This document shows, piece by piece, positions 1-4,808 of a stretch of DNA of 6,269 nucleotides; position 1 is the first letter of the stretch, and each line of letters opens with the position of its first letter. This stretch comes from an uncultured Gammaproteobacteria bacterium. Lineage in GTDB: Bacteria > Pseudomonadota > Gammaproteobacteria > Chromatiales > Chromatiaceae. Made by a program: the position numbers and the translations under genes. A model generated the notes under the pieces. That model saw only the letters and a list, made by a program, of their open reading frames with translations. It had not been told where the DNA came from and did no database searches. The stretch spans positions 1-6,269 of the forward strand of contig CALAZS010000246.1 of NCBI GenBank assembly GCA_937926265.1, read 5' to 3'.

Positions 1-377
1 AATAAATGGAATTCTCCGATACCGCGGTAATTTCCGTTTTCTATTTTATCTTTGAGGTAGGTCACCATGGTCGGATCTGAATGGAAACGATAACGATCCA
101 GGTGATTGCGGTACGGCATGATAAACGGAATCACACGATCCGGTGCCAGACGGTAAAGCTTTTCTGTTCCTTCTGTGGGTGTGCTAAACACGATAAAGCG
201 CTCTACACCGTTTTCAGTCAAATAGCGCAAGGCATTTTCAGGGGGCATTCTTGACCAGACATCCTTATTGTAATGAATGTGGCCATCATTGAATTTGAAT
301 TCATCTTTCGCGAAGACTACCGGTAACCCTGACCAAATCATCATCGCAACAAGGAAAAGTAAGTATTTGATATTCAT
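1..377 (-). CDS. Exported amidohydrolase-family (TIM-barrel metal hydrolase) protein, partial, C-terminus off the left edge
   Basis: Only the first 125 codons are in the window. Residues 1-23 form a Sec signal peptide: a short basic start, a hydrophobic core, and likely cleavage after V-F-A. The mature protein opens with F-N-D-G-H-I-H-Y, where H33 and H35 form the HxH metal-binding motif at the end of strand 1 of amidohydrolase-2-type barrels. A further conserved-looking block, R-G-I-G-E-F-H at 118-124, lies right at the window edge and would supply a strand-end Glu and His. Known of the family: metal-dependent hydrolysis or decarboxylation; the substrate cannot be told from this part. The start is fixed by an in-frame TAA at 389-387, with no other usable start codon between it and the ATG at 377. 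There is no recognisable Shine-Dalgarno sequence. The gene is divergent from the VWA gene at 537. The family call rests on motif recognition, not on a search. Confidence 0.75.
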   Translation of the reverse strand, partial: MNIKYLLFLVAMMIWSGLPVVFAKDEFKFNDGHIHYNKDVWSRMPPENALRYLTENGVERFIVFSTPTEGTEKLYRLAPDRVIPFIMPYRNHLDRYRFHSDPTMVTYLKDKIENGNYRGIGEFHL

Positions 378-385
378 ATGGAATA

Positions 386-413
386 TTTATAGCAGAAAGC
401 CACCATTTTTCAG
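386..413 (-). promoter_or_regulatory. Candidate extended -10 promoter for the amidohydrolase gene
   Basis: On the minus strand TGCTATAAA (394-386) makes an extended -10 with a TATAAA hexamer. A four-of-six -35 match, CTGAAA (413-408), lies 16 bases upstream. The hexamer ends only 8 bases before the ATG at 377, so a transcript starting at the usual distance would have almost no leader. This fits the absence of a Shine-Dalgarno sequence. It is a by-eye prediction in AT-rich DNA. Confidence 0.35.
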
Positions 414-480
414 CCGGACAATTTTTATGTGAAATCTAAAAAAATTAACCCCTTTTTCTTTTTTCCATCGTTAAACACTA

Positions 481-502
481 CAAGAGAGACAAAAGTCTCT
501 TG
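481..502 (+). promoter_or_regulatory. Inverted repeat / small hairpin in the leader of the VWA gene
   Basis: CAAGAG (481-486) and CTCTTG (497-502) are exact reverse complements. Alternatively GAGAC (486-490) pairs with GTCTC (495-499) around an AAAA loop. The two registers share bases, giving a stem of 7-8 pairs with a slip or a two-base bulge. It ends about 35 bases before the ATG at 537 and is not followed by a T run, so it is not a normal terminator. It could be an operator or a leader mRNA structure. No convincing -35/-10 pair was found for the plus-strand gene in 378-536. Confidence 0.4.
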
Positions 503-536
503 ATCAACTCACTTAGGATAGGAAAAGGACAGAAAA

Positions 537-1739
537 ATGAAAAAGATTTTACCAATACTGATTGCTACATTAAGCCTGGCATCCGGTGCCCAGGCCCTTG
601 ACCAGAAAATAGACCACAAAACAGCCCCGAAAATAAATTGGAATATTGCCCCACTGGTACCAAGCGATGATATTGATCAAACATTACCCGAACACCGTTC
701 AATAAGGCTTGGCCCTACCATTCAAATCGCCATACTTCTGGATACATCCAATTCAATGGATGGGCTGATTGCCCAGGCAAAAAGCAAAATCTGGTCAATA
801 GTAAACGAATTATCCGATGCCAACCTGGATAGAAAAAATGCCCGTATCCAGGTGGCATTAATGGAATACGGCAACAATGACAACCCACAGCATAAAGGTT
901 ATGTCAGGCTGGTATCGCACTTATCATCTGATCTGGATGGTGTCTCAGAAAAACTATTTTCGCTTGATACCAACGGTGGTAACGAATATGCAGGCAGGGT
1001 CATCAATGACTCACTTAAAAAGTTAAACTGGTCAACGCACGAAGATGACCTGAGAGTCATTATCATTGCCGGTAATGAATCCTTCAAACAAGGCAATATT
1101 GATTATGACTATGCAATTGGCCGTGCCGTCGGCAAAGGCATTATTGTAAATACTATTTTCTGTGGTGATCGTCATCAGGGCATTAACCTGTCATGGCAGG
1201 ATGGCGCTGAAATTGGCAATGGTTATTACCTGAACATTGACCATAACCGTAAAGTGGTAGACATACCCACGCCTTATGACGATGAACTGCGTACACTCAA
1301 CATAAAACTCAATGCGACCTATGTTGGTTTTGGTGCCGAAGGTGACAAAATGAAACAACGCCAGAAACAGCAGGATGAAAACACCGCGGCAATGAGCCCT
1401 GCAGCATTAAGTGACCGTATTCAATCAAAAGCCAGTCGTCACTATGAAAATGAAGATTGGGACCTGGTCGATGCCAGTAAAAATGGGCTGGAACTCAGCG
1501 CAATTGCCGAGGAAGCTTTACCTGAGCCTATGAAAAAAATGGAAACGTCTCAAAGAAAAGCCTACATCGAGCAAAAGTCAAAAGAACGAAAAGATCTGCA
1601 GGCTGAAATTAAAAAGTTATCGGAAAAGCGGGATAGTTACATTCAAGAAAATCAAACAGTGAAACAGGAGAATATATTCTCACAACAACTCTTGAAAGCA
1701 GTTAAATCGCAGGCCGAAGCCAAGGGCTATGCCTTCTAA
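537..1739 (+). CDS. Exported von Willebrand factor type A (VWA) domain protein with C-terminal coiled coil
   Basis: This is a 400-residue protein with a clear signal peptide (residues 1-20, cleavage after A-Q-A), so it is probably periplasmic. The VWA fold spans about 62-245. Strand 1 carries the MIDAS motif D-T-S-N-S (D69, S71, S73), and D-T-N-G-G-N-E at 144-150 supplies the likely MIDAS threonine T145. The strand that normally ends in T-D-G reads I-I-I-A-G-N-E (175-181), so the last MIDAS acidic position is altered. Residues about 265-285 and 330-380 are rich in Lys, Glu and Gln and look helical or coiled-coil. VWA domains in general bind protein partners through a divalent metal; the partner here is unknown. 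I recognise this as a conserved bacterial VWA type without an assigned function. The start is supported by AAGGA (525-529), seven bases before the ATG. The gene stands alone, divergent from the amidohydrolase and convergent with the dioxygenase. Confidence 0.88.
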   Translation: MKKILPILIATLSLASGAQALDQKIDHKTAPKINWNIAPLVPSDDIDQTLPEHRSIRLGPTIQIAILLDTSNSMDGLIAQAKSKIWSIVNELSDANLDRKNARIQVALMEYGNNDNPQHKGYVRLVSHLSSDLDGVSEKLFSLDTNGGNEYAGRVINDSLKKLNWSTHEDDLRVIIIAGNESFKQGNIDYDYAIGRAVGKGIIVNTIFCGDRHQGINLSWQDGAEIGNGYYLNIDHNRKVVDIPTPYDDELRTLNIKLNATYVGFGAEGDKMKQRQKQQDENTAAMSPAALSDRIQSKASRHYENEDWDLVDASKNGLELSAIAEEALPEPMKKMETSQRKAYIEQKSKERKDLQAEIKKLSEKRDSYIQENQTVKQENIFSQQLLKAVKSQAEAKGYAF

Positions 1740-1763
1740 ATAATTGTAGTAATAGTTTAAAAA

Positions 1764-1800
1764 GAGCTGTTCCATTTACTTTTAATAAATGGAGCAGCTT
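1764..1800. terminator. Bidirectional hairpin terminator between convergent genes
   Basis: The left arm at 1765-1778 pairs with the right arm at 1786-1799 over 14 base pairs with one G-U, around a seven-base loop. One more wobble pair extends it to 1764/1800. It sits 25 bases after the VWA stop and 28 bases after the dioxygenase stop on the other strand. The better T run, CTTTTT, follows the stem on the minus strand, so it should end the sulfur operon most efficiently. The plus-strand side has only a short TTT. Confidence 0.8.
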
Positions 1801-1827
1801 TAAACATATGACAAAAGTAAAACGATA

Positions 1828-2520
1828 CTAAGCAACCAGTTTAAGTCCACATGATTGATTCGCAGGCACAGCAATATCAATCATTTTAGGCGGATCCAGA
1901 TCCAAAGCGTTCATCTGGTCGATATATTGCTGCCTTGACTTAACCTGCAAGCGAGGATTGTGCAGCTTTTCTTCCCTGATAGTTGAAACAAAGCGCCCCT
2001 GGTAATCATGTGCAGGGTATACCAGTGTATTCTCCGGCAATGTCAGCAATTTATTGAAAAGGCTGTCGTATTGAGCAGCCGGATCACCATTTTGAAAATC
2101 AGTCCGCCCTGTTCCCCTGATCAACAGGGTATCACCAGTCAGCACCCTGTCATCCATTACAAAAGAATATGAATCATCAGTGTGTCCGGGGGTGTATATG
2201 GTGGTAAGTGCAAGATCACCTGCTGTGAGTTTTTCACCTTCTTTAAAACGAAGTGAGACACACTCAGCTTTAGTTTGCTCACCCATAGCTGAAATACAGT
2301 CAGTAGCATGCGCAAGCTTACCCAGTCCTGTTACATGATCGGCATGTATATGAGTATCAAGCGCCATGACAAGCTGTAAATCAAGTTTCTCAATTAGATG
2401 TAGATATTGATCGACTCTCTCTATAACAGGGTCAACAATAAGGGCTTCCCCACCTGCCTTATCAGCAATAAGATAAGTATAGGTAGACGATTCAGTATCG
2501 AACAATTGTCTAAAAATCAT
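1828..2520 (-). CDS. Persulfide dioxygenase, ETHE1-like metallo-beta-lactamase-fold protein
   Basis: This 230-residue protein oxidises glutathione persulfide with O2 to sulfite and glutathione in the cytoplasm, using one ferrous iron (known of the ETHE1/PDO/SdoA family). The metallo-beta-lactamase signature H-I-H-A-D-H is at 57-62, P-G-H-T at 111-114, G-D at 129-130 and P-A-H-D-Y at 169-173. By family comparison H57, H113 and D130 are the iron ligands. The stretch I-R-G-T-G-R-T-D-F-Q (134-143) and the later V-S-T-I-R-E-E (178-184) and N-P-R-L (188-191) are typical of ETHE1-type enzymes and set it apart from glyoxalase II. Length is normal for the bacterial short form, with no rhodanese fusion. 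The ATG is preceded by GGAG (2534-2531) ten bases upstream. It follows the rhodanese gene by 28 bases, so the two are almost surely co-transcribed. The protein ends in K-L-V-A. Confidence 0.92.
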   Translation of the reverse strand: MIFRQLFDTESSTYTYLIADKAGGEALIVDPVIERVDQYLHLIEKLDLQLVMALDTHIHADHVTGLGKLAHATDCISAMGEQTKAECVSLRFKEGEKLTAGDLALTTIYTPGHTDDSYSFVMDDRVLTGDTLLIRGTGRTDFQNGDPAAQYDSLFNKLLTLPENTLVYPAHDYQGRFVSTIREEKLHNPRLQVKSRQQYIDQMNALDLDPPKMIDIAVPANQSCGLKLVA

Positions 2521-2548
2521 TTTTATTAATCTCCAGTTAAATTAAGTC

Positions 2549-3112
2549 TTAACGCAAATGCCTGTTCCAGGGCAAATCAGCAAAAACCCTTGCCAGGCTG
2601 TAACGATGATTGAAAGATGAAATAACCAAAAGCACCCCAACAAACCCTACCAGGGCAACGAATGCCGGGTGTAAAAACAATCCCTTGATTGCGAACAACA
2701 GAACCAGTGCGCCAAAAAATAATTCAGCTTGAGCCTGTGGTGACAGGTCAATTGTCCACCATGATCTCAACTCTGAGTTGGTAGGAAGCCCCTGCTTGAT
2801 CCAGGCATCGGTCCCACCATTGACAACTATGACTTTTTCCAGCCCTTGGGCACGAAGATTTGAAGCGGCCTGCTCAGCTCGAAAGCCAGCAGCACATATC
2901 AGATAAAGTGGCTCATCTCTTCCGGCTTTTTTACCGAATTGTTCCTCCAATGTTTCAGCATTTAGATTCGACATGGGAAATGAAACAGCACCTTTTGCAT
3001 GTCCGGATTTGAACTCATTAATCGACCTGACATCGAGTAAATTAAATGAAATGCCTGTATTAACCAGGTCTGCCATAAACCCGGGATTTACTTTTGGAAC
3101 TACATTTTGCAT
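2549..3112 (-). CDS. Rhodanese with C-terminal two-helix membrane domain (YgaP/DUF2892-like)
   Basis: This 187-residue protein has a rhodanese domain at about 8-112 and a membrane tail at about 128-187. Rhodanese marks are L-D-V-R (26-29), the E-F-K-S-G-H-A-K-G-A block (33-42), the active-site loop C-A-A-G-F-R with catalytic Cys73, and N-G-G-T-D-A-W (98-104). The tail has two hydrophobic helices (about 131-147 and 150-166) and ends P-W-N-R-H-L-R, as in DUF2892 proteins such as YgaP. The expected role is to carry sulfane sulfur between persulfide, sulfite and thiosulfate at the inner membrane, working with the dioxygenase 28 bases downstream. The second-helix region lacks the Cys-Pro seen in many DUF2892 tails and has S-F-N-H-R-Y instead. 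A longer reading from 3136 is possible, but the ATG at 3112 has the proper Shine-Dalgarno sequence. Confidence 0.88.
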   Translation of the reverse strand: MQNVVPKVNPGFMADLVNTGISFNLLDVRSINEFKSGHAKGAVSFPMSNLNAETLEEQFGKKAGRDEPLYLICAAGFRAEQAASNLRAQGLEKVIVVNGGTDAWIKQGLPTNSELRSWWTIDLSPQAQAELFFGALVLLFAIKGLFLHPAFVALVGFVGVLLVISSFNHRYSLARVFADLPWNRHLR

Positions 3113-3118
3113 TGTCGT

Positions 3119-3122
3119 CTCC
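3119..3122 (-). promoter_or_regulatory. Shine-Dalgarno site that fixes the rhodanese start
   Basis: GGAG at 3122-3119 lies six bases before the ATG at 3112. The upstream in-frame candidates (a start at 3136 and an ATG at 3124) have no such site at the right distance; the ATG at 3124 itself overlaps the GGAG region. The protein therefore most likely begins M-Q-N-V-V. Confidence 0.75.
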
Positions 3123-3136
3123 ATCAAAAAAAGCAT

Positions 3137-3200
3137 CTAAATTTAGGACAATAAATTTCACATACCGATACATCGAATTTTCTGTAACCTATTTCGAATT
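3137..3200. promoter_or_regulatory. Repeat elements upstream of the sulfur operon
   Basis: Upstream of the rhodanese start there is a ten-base palindrome CTAAATTTAG (3137-3146). There are also two direct repeats: TAAATTT at 3138 and 3152, and TCGAATT at 3173 and 3194, the latter 21 bases apart and so on the same helix face. These could be regulator sites for the rhodanese-dioxygenase pair. The DNA is AT-rich, so chance occurrence is quite possible. No convincing -35/-10 pair and no GG-N10-GC sigma-54 element was found here. Confidence 0.25.
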
Positions 3201-3247
3201 AATCTTTGTATCAGGCTTCAAATTAGACGTTGTTGAAATATTGTTGC

Positions 3248-3790
3248 TTAAGCCACCAAATCGAAAGAACTTCCAGTCCTTTTGTTATGTGAAGAATAAT
3301 CAACTTTCTCGTCCGAAAAATGCATTGCGTTTGAATTACCAGTTGAAATATCAGCGTGTTTCAACATTTCCAACTCAGGCTGCGACTTGTTCGTAAAACC
3401 GGTCAACATTGATTTTCTAATCGAGGCATCGATCCTTGGCTTTGGCTGGAAGAACAGACGATTACCCAGTGGCAAGGATATTGGTAAAGCCTGGAAAAAC
3501 TGGCCACCGAGAATACTGCGACAAAACACCATGATGGAACTGGATTTACTTCTTGCCACATTCAGATGATCTTCAATCATTTTTACAGCATGTTCAAAAT
3601 CAATCTTTTGACGGGCATCAAGCTTATCGCGAAGGTTTTTTTTCATTCGACGAAACACAGTCAAAGCATGTTTTCTACCACCTCTAAGATCGAGATAACA
3701 TGTTAAGAAATTGGATTCAGTTGGCTCGATATTAGCCAGTAAATCCAGCTTTAATAAAAAGTCTGACTGTTTATAGGTGTGAAGATACAT
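3248..3790 (-). CDS. Short baeRF-like protein (N-terminal domain of bacterial eRF1-like family only)
   Basis: This is a 180-residue soluble protein with no signal peptide or membrane segment. Residues about 9-125 resemble the N-terminal domain of the bacterial archaeo-eukaryotic release factor (baeRF) families: L-A-N-I-E-P-T-E-S then L-T-C-Y-L-D-L near 18-35, a basic helix pair with R-R-M-K-K, a hydrophobic S-S-I-M-V-F-C-R strand, and A-L-P-I-S-L-P-L-G-N-R-L near 101-112. Full baeRF proteins usually run to about 350-400 residues with two more eRF1-like domains. Here the similarity stops near residue 120, and a polar tail rich in Ser, Asn and Lys follows, ending F-D-L-V-A. Only 135 bases lie between it and the rhodanese start, so no hidden C-terminal half fits. 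It may be a natural single-domain version or a decayed gene. The family link is from pattern memory. It reads in the same direction as the sulfur pair and could be transcribed with it. Confidence 0.6.
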   Translation of the reverse strand: MYLHTYKQSDFLLKLDLLANIEPTESNFLTCYLDLRGGRKHALTVFRRMKKNLRDKLDARQKIDFEHAVKMIEDHLNVARSKSSSIMVFCRSILGGQFFQALPISLPLGNRLFFQPKPRIDASIRKSMLTGFTNKSQPELEMLKHADISTGNSNAMHFSDEKVDYSSHNKRTGSSFDLVA

Positions 3791-3796
3791 AACCAA

Positions 3797-3801
3797 CTCC
3801 T
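3797..3801 (-). promoter_or_regulatory. Shine-Dalgarno site that fixes the baeRF-like start
   Basis: AGGAG at 3801-3797 is six bases before the ATG at 3790. A TTG in frame at 3796 would give a protein two residues longer but would sit on the ribosome site itself, so the ATG is preferred. Confidence 0.75.
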
Positions 3802-3813
3802 GCTTATGGGTTA

Positions 3814-3842
3814 TGTATAAGATAAGGGCAAAAGACTATAAA
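3814..3842 (-). promoter_or_regulatory. Candidate sigma-70 promoter for the baeRF-like gene
   Basis: On the minus strand a TATACA hexamer (3819-3814) and a TTTATA hexamer (3842-3837) are separated by 17 bases. Each matches four of six consensus bases. The predicted start of transcription, about 3807, leaves a short leader containing the AGGAG. An imperfect inverted repeat, CTTAT (3803-3807) and ATAAG (3817-3821), overlaps the -10 and could be an operator. The rest of the gap after mnhG (3843-3896) is AT-rich, with no clear terminator. Confidence 0.3.
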
Positions 3843-3896
3843 TAAAATTCGTAAATTAAACCCAAACGTTTCGTATTTTTCGAAGTCATAAAATTA

Positions 3897-4199
3897 CTAT
3901 TTAAAGGGTTTAACATCATTTTCACAAAGTGCACTTCGTATCAATGCATGTGCTGCAAGAGGTAATGTAAAAAACATAACCACCATTAACATTAGCAACC
4001 TGACAATCCAGCTCCAGTCAAATCCCGAAGCCAATACATAAAACAGCAAGCCCATGACAAACAGGCTGACAGAGAATGTAGCTGCCTTGGTAGCTGCATG
4101 TTGCCTGGCAAGTGCATCAGGCAAACGTACAATTCCCAAAGCCGCTATCAACATTGCCATACTTCCAAGTAATGCAAAAGACCATGCAATGACTAACAT
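3897..4199 (-). CDS. mnhG: Mrp-type Na+/H+ antiporter subunit G
   Basis: This 100-residue inner-membrane protein has three predicted helices (about 3-22, 41-58, 64-84). The family mark G-I-V-R-L-P-D (22-28), followed by R-Q-H-A-A-T-K-A-A-T (32-41), is characteristic of MnhG/MrpG/PhaG. The C-terminal T-L-P-L-A-A-H-A-L-I-R (78-88) matches the conserved end of the third helix. It is a small structural subunit of the multi-subunit antiporter that exchanges Na+ or K+ for protons. Its ATG overlaps the end of mnhF by seven bases, so translation is probably coupled. It is the last gene of the cluster, which matches the usual A-to-G order. Confidence 0.92.
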   Translation of the reverse strand: MLVIAWSFALLGSMAMLIAALGIVRLPDALARQHAATKAATFSVSLFVMGLLFYVLASGFDWSWIVRLLMLMVVMFFTLPLAAHALIRSALCENDVKPFK

Positions 4200-4474
4200 A
4201 GTTCATTCTCCGATGATGCTTTAGTTTGCATTTGAATAAGGCGAGACCATGCCAAAGTTGCAACAAAGCCGGTTAAGGCAAGCCCAATTGCCACATCAAG
4301 AAATACTGTTCTGGCACTTGCCCAGGCGGCAATCAGACAGAAAACAATCGCGACTGCAAATAACAGATCCAGACCAATGACCCTGTCAGTAATGGTTGGC
4401 CCCATTAACAACCTGTAAAAACCTGCTATTGCTGCTATCGTTGTTAGACCGGCTATTACCATAAGAAACATCAT
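4193..4474 (-). CDS. mnhF: Mrp-type Na+/H+ antiporter subunit F
   Basis: This 93-residue inner-membrane protein has three predicted helices (about 3-22, 32-50, 58-76). The block G-P-T-I-T-D-R-V-I-G-L-D (25-36) is the MnhF/MrpF/PhaF signature, with its conserved Asp and Arg. The later R-T-V-F-L-D-V-A-I-G-L-A-L (55-67) also fits the family. It works as part of the membrane complex with D, E and G. Its ATG overlaps the mnhE stop in an ATGA arrangement (4471-4474), and it ends inside the start of mnhG. A second Met follows the first, so the start could be one codon later, but the overlap favours the first. Confidence 0.93.
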   Translation of the reverse strand: MMFLMVIAGLTTIAAIAGFYRLLMGPTITDRVIGLDLLFAVAIVFCLIAAWASARTVFLDVAIGLALTGFVATLAWSRLIQMQTKASSENELC

Positions 4475-4806
4475 AAATGCACCCCGTCTAAAGCTTTTAA
4501 ATGATCACAAAAATCTCTTTGAATGGTTTTGATCGTTTGTTCCCTGGCGTTCAAATCGAGCATATGCAGAACCATTACATTATTTTCAGTGTCAATGTTG
4601 ACCAGGGTGGTACCCGGGGTCAAAGTAATTATTGCGCCCAGCAAACTGGCTGTATTTTCACTGAGTTCACCATAGGAAATATCGGTTAATCCACTGTTCA
4701 TGCCATATTTCCCGAAAATGATAATTTTTGCTGTTTCGAAACCGGATATAACTGCCGACTTGATAAAATTCATAATCAACATGAAAACTGCAAATAGTTT
4801 TTTCAT
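4471..4806 (-). CDS. mnhE: Mrp-type Na+/H+ antiporter subunit E, short form
   Basis: This is a 111-residue protein in the slot for MnhE/MrpE. The diagnostic block is I-T-L-T-P-G-T (60-66), followed by a hydrophilic beta-like stretch and V-L-H-M-L-D (79-84), where MnhE proteins have V-H and a following acidic residue. Typical MrpE proteins are about 160 residues and start with two or more membrane helices. Here only one clear N-terminal helix (about 3-20) precedes the F-E-T-A-K segment, so roughly 45-50 residues are missing from the N-terminus. The start looks real: GGAGGG (4817-4812) lies five bases before the ATG, and the upstream gene's stop is two bases away. This appears to be a genuinely short subunit rather than a misplaced start. 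It overlaps mnhF by four bases. Confidence 0.85.
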   Translation of the reverse strand: MKKLFAVFMLIMNFIKSAVISGFETAKIIIFGKYGMNSGLTDISYGELSENTASLLGAIITLTPGTTLVNIDTENNVMVLHMLDLNAREQTIKTIQRDFCDHLKALDGVHL

Positions 4807-4808
4807 TG

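Noticed and set aside
899..1096. 65-codon minus-strand open frame inside the VWA gene
   Set aside because: It lies wholly antisense to a clear VWA domain and has no family features.
3094..3396. 100-codon plus-strand open frame across the rhodanese start, the intergenic gap and the end of the baeRF-like gene
   Set aside because: It starts at a TTG inside an antisense gene, has no Shine-Dalgarno site, and its protein has no recognisable motif; both overlapped minus-strand genes are well supported.
3248..3440. Frameshift that might hide the missing C-terminal half of the baeRF-like protein
   Set aside because: Fewer than 140 bases separate its stop from the rhodanese start, far too little for the roughly 200 missing residues.
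3387..3569. 60-codon plus-strand open frame inside the baeRF-like gene
   Set aside because: Antisense shadow without a ribosome site or recognisable protein features.
3843..3896. Rho-independent terminator after mnhG
   Set aside because: Only a four-base TTCG/CGAA stem and a short AAACGTTT palindrome were seen; neither forms a stable hairpin followed by a T run.
4501..4689. 62-codon plus-strand open frame inside mnhE
   Set aside because: Antisense to the conserved I-T-L-T-P-G-T region of mnhE; no independent support.
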